A DNA stretch of 64,000 nucleotides from Thauera carbonicopians. GTDB taxonomy: Bacteria > Pseudomonadota > Gammaproteobacteria > Burkholderiales > Rhodocyclaceae. The stretch lies in the NCBI RefSeq assembly GCF_025699485.1, contig NZ_JANUXN010000001.1, positions 310,001 to 374,000 on the forward strand, written 5' to 3'. Of this stretch, positions 7,691-15,744 are shown piece by piece; position 1 is the stretch's first letter; each line of letters opens with the position of its first letter. The notes beneath the pieces were generated by a model, which was not told the DNA's origin, searched no databases, and saw only the letters and a list, made by a program, of their open reading frames with translations. The position numbers and the translations under genes are program-made.

Positions 7691-8671
7691 ATGTCCACCT
7701 ATATCGACAACCACAACAAGCAAGAACACCTGGATCGGGCGTACCGCAAGTACGAACCCCAGTACAACGCCGCCTTTGCGTCAGATCCCAGCCCGGCCCA
7801 TCGCAAGTACGACGCGATGGCTCCGCTGGACGATCCGCAGTGGAAGCGTCTGGAAGCCTATCGGGGCAACGACAAGGACGCCTATCACGCGCACCGTGAC
7901 CACCCCGGCGATCCGCTGGCCGTACCCACCGCCAAGGAGGCCGCCATGTGGGAGGCCAACCAGGCCGACCACTGGCGCGTGGAGCGCGAACCAGGCTATG
8001 CCGATCATGCCATGAGCCACAACAAGTGGCTGGCCATGTCGCCCGAGCAACGCCACTCCGATCGTGCCGCCGCCTTTTTCGACCATGTCGAAGCCCAGCA
8101 TGGTGCGGGCTATGACCAGTACGCCACCAAGGCCGGCAACAACGCTGTCACCAAGGACGCCTACCTCAACAACATGGCTGTGGTGGAGTACGAAAAGATG
8201 GCGGCGCGCAGCCAACAGCAACAGCAGGCACCCAAGCAAGAAGCCGCCCAACAGTCAGCTCCGAAGCAGGCCACGCCGCAGCAAGAGGCCAAGCCCACAC
8301 GCTTGAACAGCGCCGCGTTCCAGGAAGCACCCAATCAGGAGCAAGCCGCGCCCGCCGCTGAACAGCAGGCGGAGGTAGCCCAGGAGTCGAAGAAGTCGCG
8401 AATGTCGCTGGCGGACTTCCAGGGCAGCACGTCCGAGTACGTCGCACAACGTCGTCCGGAAATCGTCGCCAAGTCGGACGACGAGATCAAGCAGACCAAG
8501 CAGGAAGCCGCAGCCGAACACCGGAAGTTGGAACTGGGCGAAGTCCAGAATCAGGCGGCCAAGGTCGATGGCTACAACCGCGTGCAATCCAGCCTGGACG
8601 AAGTGCGCACCGCCCGCAGGCAGGCAAGCCTGGCAGAGGCACAAGACCGTAATCGAGGACAAGACAGATGA
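7691..8671 (+). CDS. Gln-rich soluble protein of conjugation operon
   Basis: A 326-aa hydrophilic protein. Residues 1-170 are rich in Tyr, His and Asp (YRKYEPQYNAAF, HAHRDHPGD) and may fold as a helical domain. Residues 170-260 are a low-complexity Gln/Ala/Pro/Glu linker. Two similar short segments, TRLNSAAFQ and SRMSLADFQ, sit in the linker and could be repeated binding motifs. The last 60 residues look like a coiled coil. The stop overlaps the start of the L,D-transpeptidase gene. No signal peptide, membrane helix or catalytic motif is visible and I do not recognise it. Its place after the large ATPase suggests a cytoplasmic transfer factor or secreted substrate. Confidence 0.55.
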   Translation: MSTYIDNHNKQEHLDRAYRKYEPQYNAAFASDPSPAHRKYDAMAPLDDPQWKRLEAYRGNDKDAYHAHRDHPGDPLAVPTAKEAAMWEANQADHWRVEREPGYADHAMSHNKWLAMSPEQRHSDRAAAFFDHVEAQHGAGYDQYATKAGNNAVTKDAYLNNMAVVEYEKMAARSQQQQQAPKQEAAQQSAPKQATPQQEAKPTRLNSAAFQEAPNQEQAAPAAEQQAEVAQESKKSRMSLADFQGSTSEYVAQRRPEIVAKSDDEIKQTKQEAAAEHRKLELGEVQNQAAKVDGYNRVQSSLDEVRTARRQASLAEAQDRNRGQDR

Positions 8672-9510
8672 AGACAGGAGCGAGGGCCCTAATCTTCCTA
8701 ACCACTCTACTGACGATCACCACCGCCAACGCCAAGATCCCCAAGATCGACGGCATGAGCCGCGTGACCCACGCCCATGCCGAGCAGGCCTTGGCTTGTT
8801 CCAAGAAACTTGGGCGCAACCCCGACCTGTTGATCGTGGCCGATATGCGCCTGGGATCCGGCGACAAGCGCTTGTGGGCGATTGACACCCGGACCGGCAA
8901 AACCATTGTGAACACCGAGGTCGCGCATGGCCGCGGCTCCGACCCCGGCAGCAAGGGCAGGGCGCAGGTGTTCTCGAACACGCCCGGTTCGCTCATGACT
9001 TCGGTGGGCCTGTACTCCATTGCCGAAGCCTACAAGGGCAAGGATGGCCATATCACTACCCGCCGAAGGCTCGACGGCCTCATGCCCGGGTTCAACGACA
9101 ACGCCCGCGAGCGTGCCGTTGTCCTGCACCCCGCGCGCTACGTGCGCGATGGCTGGGCCGGACATTCCGAAGGCTGTCCGGCTGTGTCGTATGCCGTGAT
9201 GGAGCAGTTGAACGATCGCGGCCTGGATAACGCAGTTCTCTGGATCGAGGGCGACGTGGAAGGCCTGTCCGAAGCCGTAGCCACCTGTTCCGGTACGAAG
9301 ATCCGCAAGCGGTTCCGTTGGCCCTGGCAGAAGAAACTGCCCGTCCAGCCGGAATGGTCGCCGGAGTCTACCGAAGCGTTCAATCCGTATTTCCAGGTGG
9401 TGTACGACAACTTCTGTCCGTCACCGGAACTGACCGCCTCGCTGTCGTGGTGGGCGGGCCAGCCCATCTACGCCGAGGCGGCGGGCCAGCGCTGGACCTT
9501 GCGGTTCTGA
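8668..9510 (+). CDS. Secreted murein L,D-transpeptidase (YkuD_2-like)
   Basis: A 280-aa protein with a signal peptide (residues 1-22, ending TTANA before KIPK). The catalytic segment GHSEGCPAVSY places His166 and Cys170 in the HxxxGC pattern of L,D-transpeptidase catalytic-domain (PF13645-type) proteins. Upstream, residues about 50-130 carry the strands typical of that family (DLLIVADMRLGSGDKRLWAID, VAHGRGSDPG). The family cleaves or cross-links meso-diaminopimelate bonds in the periplasm. In a conjugation operon it could locally remodel peptidoglycan for the transfer channel, the job more often done by a lytic transglycosylase. It is coupled to the preceding gene by ATGA and followed by a terminator. 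Confidence 0.75.
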   Translation: MKTGARALIFLTTLLTITTANAKIPKIDGMSRVTHAHAEQALACSKKLGRNPDLLIVADMRLGSGDKRLWAIDTRTGKTIVNTEVAHGRGSDPGSKGRAQVFSNTPGSLMTSVGLYSIAEAYKGKDGHITTRRRLDGLMPGFNDNARERAVVLHPARYVRDGWAGHSEGCPAVSYAVMEQLNDRGLDNAVLWIEGDVEGLSEAVATCSGTKIRKRFRWPWQKKLPVQPEWSPESTEAFNPYFQVVYDNFCPSPELTASLSWWAGQPIYAEAAGQRWTLRF

Positions 9511-9518
9511 TCACAAAG

Positions 9519-9542
9519 CCGCGCCTTTACGGGCGCGGTTTT
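9519..9542 (+). terminator. Intrinsic terminator after the L,D-transpeptidase gene
   Basis: CCGCGCC (9519-9525), a 6-base loop and GGCGCGG (9532-9538) are followed by TTTT (9539-9542). It separates the 3.9-9.5 kb operon from the TraD-like gene, which begins 17 bases later. Confidence 0.8.
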
Positions 9543-9559
9543 CCTTCCATCCTGCCACC

Positions 9560-11497
9560 ATGAAGCAAGCGATCTACGACTCCTTTGGCGCCCCCGGCAA
9601 GCACGTCGACTCCAGTATTCGTGTGCGTCGCTGGGACCTGGGGCTTGCCTATGGTGCGTTGGGATCGGCCCTGGGGTTTTTCCCGATTGCCCGATGGGGC
9701 ATGGGGTGGCATGACACGTTCCGTGCGCTCTCACTCGATCCTGCGTTCTACTCCCGGATCGACAACCTGCAGTGGGCCCAAGACTGGACCACGCTTGCCA
9801 TGGCCACCACCACAGGAGTGATTGCTGGCGGTGGACTTGCGTATGCCGGCCTCATCCCGCGATCGAACCAATGGGTGGTCAGTGGCGTGCGCTTGCTGGA
9901 AGGCAAGGACGCCAGGAAGGAAGCCCGTCGCCGCTCGCCGTCCATGAAGGATCGCCTCACCGATCCGTTCGGCTTACCGCTTCACCCCGATCTGTGGTTG
10001 TCGAAGAAAACGCTGTCGCGCCACATGCTCATCTATGGATCGGTGGGATCGGGCAAGACCCAGATCTTGCTGGCCATGCTGCAACCGCTGATGGCCAACC
10101 AGAAGGCCAAGTTGTTCCTGTACGACGTAAAGGGCGACTTCACCGCGAAGTTTCCGCAAGCCAAAATTTGTTCGCCATTCGACACTCGTTCGATGACCTG
10201 GTGGGTCGCCCGCGACGTTAGAACCAGCACGCAAGCCGCCGCCTTTGCCGACAGCCTCATTCCCGAGGACAGCGGATCCGGAAAATTCTGGACGCAGGCC
10301 GCCAGGCAACTCTTGTTGGGCGTCGTGCGCTCGCTGCAGAACGAGAACCCTGAGCAATGGACATGGACGGATCTGGCGCAGCGCGTGTCCATGCGCGCTG
10401 CAGAAATGGCGCCGATCCTCGACAAGAACTACCGCAAAGCCTACGGCTTGATTTCCAACACCGAAGGCCAGACCGCATTCAACGTGATCGCTACCTTGAA
10501 CGGCTACACCAAAGTGATCGACGACCTGGCCCGTGCCTGGCCGAACTACGACACCGCGCTCAATGGGGCCGGTACCAAGGACAAGATCGAAGGCGTGCCC
10601 CTTGCCTACGTGGGAAAGCCGGTCAAGCCGATCAAGGCGAACTACCCGAAGGACGAGGACTGGAAGCGGGCGAGTAAGCAGTACCAGGAACAAAACAAGG
10701 CACGCCAAGCCTGGCACGCCGACTTCACGAAACGCCGTCATGTCTTCTCCGTCACCGACTGGGCGGCCGACAACTACAAGGGCCCCACCAAGATCATCGT
10801 GCAGTCCGGCCCGGACTCTGGACTCACGTCGGCGTATATCGCCGCCCTGATCAATGTCGCTGTGCCCTCGATCGTCTCCCCGCAACTGCCCGACAATGAA
10901 GGCGGGCGCTTCCTGGGCTTCTACTTCGACGAAATGTCCAGTATCGGAAAAATCGACTTCGCCCCGTTGGTCGACAAGGGCCGATCCAAAGGGGTTGTGG
11001 TGGTGGCTGGCATTCAAGACTTGGCGCAGTTGAAGGAACTCTATGGCGATAACCAGGTGAAGGCCCTGTCAGGCATGGTAGGAACTCACATCGTTTGTCA
11101 GATCCAGATGGGCGAGACCCGCGAAGAACTATCCAAACTGCTGGGCACGCAGAAGGTCGCACGGTTGGACAATCACCCCGACGCCCGGTTGAACAACGAA
11201 GGGCAACCGGTGGTCTACCCGGCGCAACTCACCGACATGCTTGGTTTCCGGAAAACCAGGAAGGCCCCGTTCTTTGAGATCCGCGCCCTGGTCCAGCAGG
11301 GCGGGGACTTGCTCTTGCTCAACTTCCCGGGCCAACCCTTGAAGGACTGGCGCAAGGGCCAGGAACCTGCGGCCTGGACCACGCGAGCAGCCGGTTTCGA
11401 GAAGCCGCGCGAGGATCTGACGGGCGAGGCGGTGCTTGCCGGCAAGGAGATGGGCGAGCAACTGGATCAAGGCGAACTGGATCGCTTGTTCCGCTGA
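9560..11497 (+). CDS. traD: TraD/TrwB-type conjugative coupling protein
   Basis: This 645-aa protein has two N-terminal membrane segments (residues about 27-50 and 76-100), a Walker A GSVGSGKT at 160-167, and a Walker B FDEMSS at 456-461 followed by a VVAGIQD segment. The intervening sequence (SPFDTRSMTWWVARDV.. SLIPED.. FWTQAAR) is the signature of TraD/TrwB coupling proteins that bring a MobF relaxosome to the type IV secretion channel. A family C-terminal region after residue 560 is present and the length is normal. It starts just after a terminator, with ATG 9560 the first in-frame start. It is followed by the ankyrin gene and the relaxase, consistent with a trwB-trwC-like pair. Function is well supported. 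Confidence 0.88.
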   Translation: MKQAIYDSFGAPGKHVDSSIRVRRWDLGLAYGALGSALGFFPIARWGMGWHDTFRALSLDPAFYSRIDNLQWAQDWTTLAMATTTGVIAGGGLAYAGLIPRSNQWVVSGVRLLEGKDARKEARRRSPSMKDRLTDPFGLPLHPDLWLSKKTLSRHMLIYGSVGSGKTQILLAMLQPLMANQKAKLFLYDVKGDFTAKFPQAKICSPFDTRSMTWWVARDVRTSTQAAAFADSLIPEDSGSGKFWTQAARQLLLGVVRSLQNENPEQWTWTDLAQRVSMRAAEMAPILDKNYRKAYGLISNTEGQTAFNVIATLNGYTKVIDDLARAWPNYDTALNGAGTKDKIEGVPLAYVGKPVKPIKANYPKDEDWKRASKQYQEQNKARQAWHADFTKRRHVFSVTDWAADNYKGPTKIIVQSGPDSGLTSAYIAALINVAVPSIVSPQLPDNEGGRFLGFYFDEMSSIGKIDFAPLVDKGRSKGVVVVAGIQDLAQLKELYGDNQVKALSGMVGTHIVCQIQMGETREELSKLLGTQKVARLDNHPDARLNNEGQPVVYPAQLTDMLGFRKTRKAPFFEIRALVQQGGDLLLLNFPGQPLKDWRKGQEPAAWTTRAAGFEKPREDLTGEAVLAGKEMGEQLDQGELDRLFR

Positions 11498-11523
11498 TTT
11501 TGCGGGCAAGTTCGTAGCGCCAA

Positions 11524-11553
11524 ACTTGCCAGAAACGACAATGGCACAAGAAT
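11524..11553 (+). promoter_or_regulatory. Element promoter box copy 3
   Basis: ACTTGCCA-GAAAC-GACAA occupies 11524-11541 and AAGAAT (11548-11553) is the -10-like hexamer at the same 16-base spacing. The box is the right half of an inverted repeat GGCAAGTT (11505-11512) / AACTTGCC (11523-11530). A GGAGG ribosome site precedes the ATG at 11579. Confidence 0.65.
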
Positions 11554-11578
11554 GGTCCTCACCACCTGGAGGGCCGTC

Positions 11579-11755
11579 ATGCGATCACTATTGAACTGGT
11601 TTTTCGAGATTGTGCTGGTGCTGGGCTACGCCATCTTGGCGGTGCTGTTTGCACTGAACGACAAAGTATTCATGGCCTTGTGTTCGGCCCTGTTCTCGGG
11701 TGCGTTCGGCTACCTCTTCTTTCAAGTCCGCTTCTGTCGCAGGCGGTGGTCATGA
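11579..11755 (+). CDS. 58-aa two-helix membrane protein
   Basis: The start at 11579 follows a good ribosome site (GGAGG, 6 bases away) and the promoter box; an in-frame ATG at 11552 lies inside the -10 and is rejected. The peptide MRSLLNWFFEIVLVLGYAIL.. contains two hydrophobic helices (about 5-24 and 28-48) separated by an ALNDK turn and ends in a basic tail RFCRRRWS. It is coupled to the ankyrin gene by an ATGA overlap. No family recognised; small membrane proteins in this position are sometimes exclusion or stability factors, but that is speculation. Confidence 0.6.
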   Translation: MRSLLNWFFEIVLVLGYAILAVLFALNDKVFMALCSALFSGAFGYLFFQVRFCRRRWS

Positions 11756-12561
11756 GCCTGTTCAATGCCCACGGCCATTTCGTACCGCTAGCCCAGTTCC
11801 GCGCGGCCCTGGCCAAGGGTGCGAACCCCAACCAGTTGTGGATCTCGTCCCGCGGATCGGCGGACTACACCATTCGCGTGCCCGTGATCGTGGCCGCCCA
11901 ATCCCAGGATGGCTTGCCCTTTCTCTTGGCCTTACTGGATGACCCGCGAACCGATATCGAAGCGCGCAACCTGGAAGGTCGTTCGGCCTTGATGATGGCC
12001 GCCTGTCATGGCCTTGAACCGCACGCCGCACTGTTGTTGTCCCGTGGCGCCAATCTCCACGCCAAGGACACCTACGGACGCACGGCACTCCACCATGCCA
12101 CCCAATGCGAAAACGAGGCCATGTTGCGTCTTCTGCTGAACGCTGGCGCGAACCCCAACGATACGAACCAGGCAGGACGGGCCGCACTGCATGAAGTGAT
12201 GATGGCGTACACCCGGTTCCCCCAGCCCTTGGAAACGAAGATACGGCTTTTGCTGGACTGCGGTGCGCATGTCGATCATCGAGGCGCCATGGGAATGACG
12301 CCCTTGTATACCGCTGCTGGTAGCGGGTGGTCGAGGATAGTGGCCATGTTGCTTTCCGCAGGCGCCAATCCACAACTACGCGCAGACTGTGGGCTTACCG
12401 CCATGGAACTGGTACTGAAACGCTTGGCTACGTTTCCAGGCGTTCACGAACCCGGTTTGACCGCGACCTTGGCTGTATTGGAAGCCCATGCGCGCCGCGG
12501 TGCCTTGGCTTGCCTGGCCCAGATGGAACACCGCATGGGTTCGCTTCAGCGCGCCCTGTGA
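11752..12561 (+). CDS. Ankyrin-repeat protein
   Basis: A 269-aa soluble protein with at least four ankyrin repeats. Recognisable units run from about residue 65 to 215, each with the G-R-x-A-L / LL-x-x-G-A-N pattern (EGRSALMMAACHG, YGRTALHHATQCENEAMLRL, AGRAALHEVM, GMTPLYTAAGSG). The start is the ATG overlapping the stop of the 58-aa gene. Ankyrin arrays bind proteins. Between a coupling protein and a relaxase this one may bind the relaxosome or be an effector-like passenger; no catalytic domain is visible. The repeats are certain, the function is not. Confidence 0.8.
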   Translation: MSLFNAHGHFVPLAQFRAALAKGANPNQLWISSRGSADYTIRVPVIVAAQSQDGLPFLLALLDDPRTDIEARNLEGRSALMMAACHGLEPHAALLLSRGANLHAKDTYGRTALHHATQCENEAMLRLLLNAGANPNDTNQAGRAALHEVMMAYTRFPQPLETKIRLLLDCGAHVDHRGAMGMTPLYTAAGSGWSRIVAMLLSAGANPQLRADCGLTAMELVLKRLATFPGVHEPGLTATLAVLEAHARRGALACLAQMEHRMGSLQRAL

Positions 12562-12590
12562 GTTGCCAGCCACAACAAGTCCTGGATACT
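12561..12590 (+). promoter_or_regulatory. Element promoter box copy 5 (degenerate)
   Basis: AGTTGCCA-GCCAC-AACAA (12561-12578) matches 11 of the 13 fixed box positions, and GATACT (12585-12590) follows at the same 16-base spacing. Only 5 bases separate the -10-like hexamer from the relaxase ATG at 12596, so an RNA from here would have almost no leader. Confidence 0.45.
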
Positions 12591-12595
12591 GGAAC

Positions 12596-15379
12596 ATGCT
12601 CAAACTCACGGCCCTGACCGCTACCGGACACAACGCTCGCGGCGACAACGTCATCGAGTACCTGACCGAGACCCAGTCACTACGAGACTTGGCCGGCTAC
12701 TACGTGGGTGCGGAAGGCCTGGAAGAGGACACCATGCGCTGGCGTGGGCATGGCGCGGCCATGCTCAATCTGTCAGGCACACCCGACAAGGCGCAAATGA
12801 TCGAGTTGGCGGCGGGCTATTCCCCCGACGGCTTGAAGACGAAGTTGTGCCAGAACGCCGGCAAGGGGCCGGAGAAAGTACTCAAGATTGACCCCCAGAC
12901 ACTGCAACCCCGATTGCTGGCCAACGGGCACCCGGAGTTCGTCTGGAAGGGGGGCCACCAGGTGGGCTACGACTGCGTGTTCAACGCGCCCAAATCCGTA
13001 TCGCTGCTGTTGGCTATGGCCGACCCCGACGAGCGCGGCAAGATCCTGGCCGCGCACCGCCGCGCCGTCGACCAGGGGCTGGAGTACATGGAAAGCAAGG
13101 TCGAAACCCGGTTGGGCAAGGGTGGTAAGGACGTGGTGGGCGTCGATGGATTGGTGATTACCTCCTGCGACCATCTCGCCAACAGGAATTTGGAACCTCA
13201 CCTGCACACCCATAACTTGCTGTTCGGCGTGGCCTTGCGCCCCGATGGCAAGTGGGGTGGGTGGGAGAGTTCGGAAATGTACCGCCACCAGAAAGCCGCC
13301 GACACCATCTACATGGCGCACCTGGCCCAGAACTTGCGAGATCTGGGCTACGGGATCGAACAGACCGCCGAACTGGATCCCGATCAGCAGGACACGGGCG
13401 TGCGTGCATGGAAAGTCGCTGGGATCGACGACGCCACCATTGCGGCGTTCTCCACGCGCAAGCAGGAAATCGTGGACGCCATGACCGAAGGCCTGACCCA
13501 CCAGGAAGCGTGGGCACAGACCCGTGCGCACAAGGACGAGCCCAGCCCGGAAGAACTGTTCTCAACCTGGGAGCGCGTCATCCCAGCCATGGGGCAGAGC
13601 AACGACCTGGCGCAGTTGAAGGCCCTTCCCGATATCCAGGCGCCATTCCGTTCAGACGAACAGATCCTTGAAGCCTTGCACGCGACCACCGCGATCGTGG
13701 CCGAGAAGGACATTCTGTGGGAGGTCAGCCGGGCGCGTGCAGGTCAAGGCCCCGACGCCCTCAAGGCCGACGTGGAGCGCTTGAAGGAAAGCATGGTGGC
13801 CATCGCCCCGGAACGGCAAGCCGCGATCGACCAGGGCAATCACGTCTCGCGTCGCTACTCCGAAACCCGCTTCGCGTGGTCCAAGATCGTGGACTGGGAG
13901 CAGGAAGTCCAAGCCAGGGCCGACGCCCGCAAGGACGACACCGCCGTCCGCGTGCCCGATCGGATCCTGGACAAGGTGATCAAGGACTACCAGCAGGAGA
14001 AGGGTTTCACCCTGTCCGACGAGCAACTCGAGGCAGTCCACCACTTGTGTGCCGACAGCGGCGGACACGCTGTCATGGCGGGCGTGGCCGGTGCCGGTAA
14101 AACGACGGTGGCCGATCTGTACAAGCGTTGCTTTGAGGCCAATGGCCAGGAGTTGATCGGTGCGTGCGTTTCACGTAAGGCTGCGGGCAAGTTGAAGGAA
14201 GAGAGCGGCATGGAGGCCATGTCCGTCACCAAGTTGCTCATGAAGTTGGACAACGGCCACAAGCTCACGAAAGACATTCCAGGACTCACCGCCAAGTCAG
14301 TGGTGGTGCTGGACGAAGCCGGCATGGTCGATACCGAAGCGGTGCGCCGCCTCATGCGCCACGTCGATGACGCAGGCGCCAAACTGATCCTGCAAGGGGA
14401 CATGAAGCAACTGCAGGCCATCGGCGCTGGCGCCGGCATGGCCCTGGTGTCCGAGCGCTTGGGCCAGACGGAACTCTCCGAGATCCGCCGCCAGAAGAAC
14501 GCGGACGACCGTGATATTGCCATTGCGTTCTACGATCGCGACGCCCAGGGACGGGTCATCCTGGACAACCGCGCCGAACCGAAATCGCGCGCCGAAGTCG
14601 TGGCCAAGGGCGCAACGCTGTGGAAGAAGTTGGAAGCGCGCGGCGCGATAGACGCCTACAACACCCGGGGCGAAGCCGCCGACGCCTTGGTGCGCGACTG
14701 GATGGACAGTCCGCACGCCATCGACAACCGTCTGGTGCTGGTCCACACCCACGAAGACAGCGCCTTGCTCACTGGCAAGTTCCGCGATGGGCTACGTGAC
14801 CGCAGCGTCCTGACCGGCGAGGATCACACCTTCCAGGCCAGGCGCGACAAGCGCTTGTACGACATGACGGTGGCTGTGGGCGATCGGGTGCGGATCACCA
14901 AGAACGACAGCCAGCGCGGCGTGGATAACGGCGACATGTGCGTGGTTGAAAGCGTCTCGCGTACCGACACCGGATCCCTGGCCTTGGGCCTGCGAGTGGA
15001 AGGCAAGGCAGGGCAACCCAGTTTCCTGCTGGCCGTGGACACGGGCGAATGGAACCACTTGCAGGCCGGCTACTGCCGCACCGTTCACGACGCACAGGGG
15101 CAGGGCAAGCCCGCCGTCTTCCATTTCGCCAACGCCTCGATGGTCGACAACCAATCAGCGCTGGTCGCGTTCACGCGCCTCACGTCCGACCGCTACCGCA
15201 TGTATGGGGCGGACGTGGAACTGGAGCAGGTCAAGAACCGACTGGGCGCGGATCGCTTGAAGCAGAACGCGATCCAGGAAGGCTTCTGGGCCGAGAACGC
15301 CAAGCCGCGGCGCACGACCCTGGAACAGGACTACGACCGCGTGCTGCAACAGCAACCGACGCGCGGGCTTGAGCGCTAG
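12596..15379 (+). CDS. mobF: MobF-class relaxase-helicase (TrwC/TraI type)
   Basis: This 927-aa protein nicks oriT, stays bound to the transferred strand and unwinds DNA. The N-terminal TrwC relaxase domain (about 1-300) shows candidate catalytic tyrosines Y35/Y36 (AGYYVG) and the metal site H193 plus H204-T-H206 (EPHLHTH), with an additional H202 where Gln is usual. The helicase part has Walker A GVAGAGKT (496-503) and a Walker B with D573-E574 (VVLDEAGMV). Length matches TrwC (about 966 aa). A longer frame begins at 12488 inside the ankyrin gene, but the conserved MLKLTALT start at 12596 is clear. It ends convergently, overlapping a GIY-YIG gene by 4 bases. Confidence 0.93.
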   Translation: MLKLTALTATGHNARGDNVIEYLTETQSLRDLAGYYVGAEGLEEDTMRWRGHGAAMLNLSGTPDKAQMIELAAGYSPDGLKTKLCQNAGKGPEKVLKIDPQTLQPRLLANGHPEFVWKGGHQVGYDCVFNAPKSVSLLLAMADPDERGKILAAHRRAVDQGLEYMESKVETRLGKGGKDVVGVDGLVITSCDHLANRNLEPHLHTHNLLFGVALRPDGKWGGWESSEMYRHQKAADTIYMAHLAQNLRDLGYGIEQTAELDPDQQDTGVRAWKVAGIDDATIAAFSTRKQEIVDAMTEGLTHQEAWAQTRAHKDEPSPEELFSTWERVIPAMGQSNDLAQLKALPDIQAPFRSDEQILEALHATTAIVAEKDILWEVSRARAGQGPDALKADVERLKESMVAIAPERQAAIDQGNHVSRRYSETRFAWSKIVDWEQEVQARADARKDDTAVRVPDRILDKVIKDYQQEKGFTLSDEQLEAVHHLCADSGGHAVMAGVAGAGKTTVADLYKRCFEANGQELIGACVSRKAAGKLKEESGMEAMSVTKLLMKLDNGHKLTKDIPGLTAKSVVVLDEAGMVDTEAVRRLMRHVDDAGAKLILQGDMKQLQAIGAGAGMALVSERLGQTELSEIRRQKNADDRDIAIAFYDRDAQGRVILDNRAEPKSRAEVVAKGATLWKKLEARGAIDAYNTRGEAADALVRDWMDSPHAIDNRLVLVHTHEDSALLTGKFRDGLRDRSVLTGEDHTFQARRDKRLYDMTVAVGDRVRITKNDSQRGVDNGDMCVVESVSRTDTGSLALGLRVEGKAGQPSFLLAVDTGEWNHLQAGYCRTVHDAQGQGKPAVFHFANASMVDNQSALVAFTRLTSDRYRMYGADVELEQVKNRLGADRLKQNAIQEGFWAENAKPRRTTLEQDYDRVLQQQPTRGLER

Positions 15380-15744
15380 GCCTTCGGCCAGCCCACGAGC
15401 AACCAGGTTCGCCACGCCTCAAGTCGGCGCAAGGTTCCCATCTTCCGGCCCAGGTTCACTCGCACGTTGGGCGGGAGGACATAGACCTGATAACCCTTCA
15501 AGTGGGCCACCCAGCGCCAGACGAACTCACGCTGTTCGGCGTCCATGTAGGTGCCCGTGATCGTTTCCAGCCGGATCATGCGGAAATCCCGCAGCCAGCC
15601 ACCCGAGGGCGCGGCGTGCTGCTGACCACGCTGTTTCATGTTCACGGTCTGGCCCACGTAGACGGCGCGTTCGTTGTCGAACACCAGCGCATACAAGTGG
15701 CGGGTCTTGCGCTGGAAGTGGCTCTTGCGGACCCACTGGCTCAT
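15376..15744 (-). CDS. GIY-YIG nuclease-domain protein
   Basis: A 122-aa protein with the GIY-YIG order: HLYALVFDNERAVYVGQT supplies the two strand motifs (Y..YVG), followed by an arginine in KQRGQQH, a glutamate in AEQREFVW and an asparagine in PPNVRVN. These are the residues expected for a minimal single-domain GIY-YIG endonuclease. The ATG at 15744 overlaps the stop of the preceding gene (ATGA), so it is translated with the DUF5710-HNH gene. Role is unknown; possibilities include processing of transferred DNA or defence/anti-competition. Confidence 0.7.
   Translation of the reverse strand: MSQWVRKSHFQRKTRHLYALVFDNERAVYVGQTVNMKQRGQQHAAPSGGWLRDFRMIRLETITGTYMDAEQREFVWRWVAHLKGYQVYVLPPNVRVNLGRKMGTLRRLEAWRTWLLVGWPKA

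Noticed and set aside
12488-12595. Longer relaxase start inside the ankyrin gene
   Set aside because: The 36 extra residues are not relaxase-like; MLKLTALT at 12596 is the expected N-terminus.
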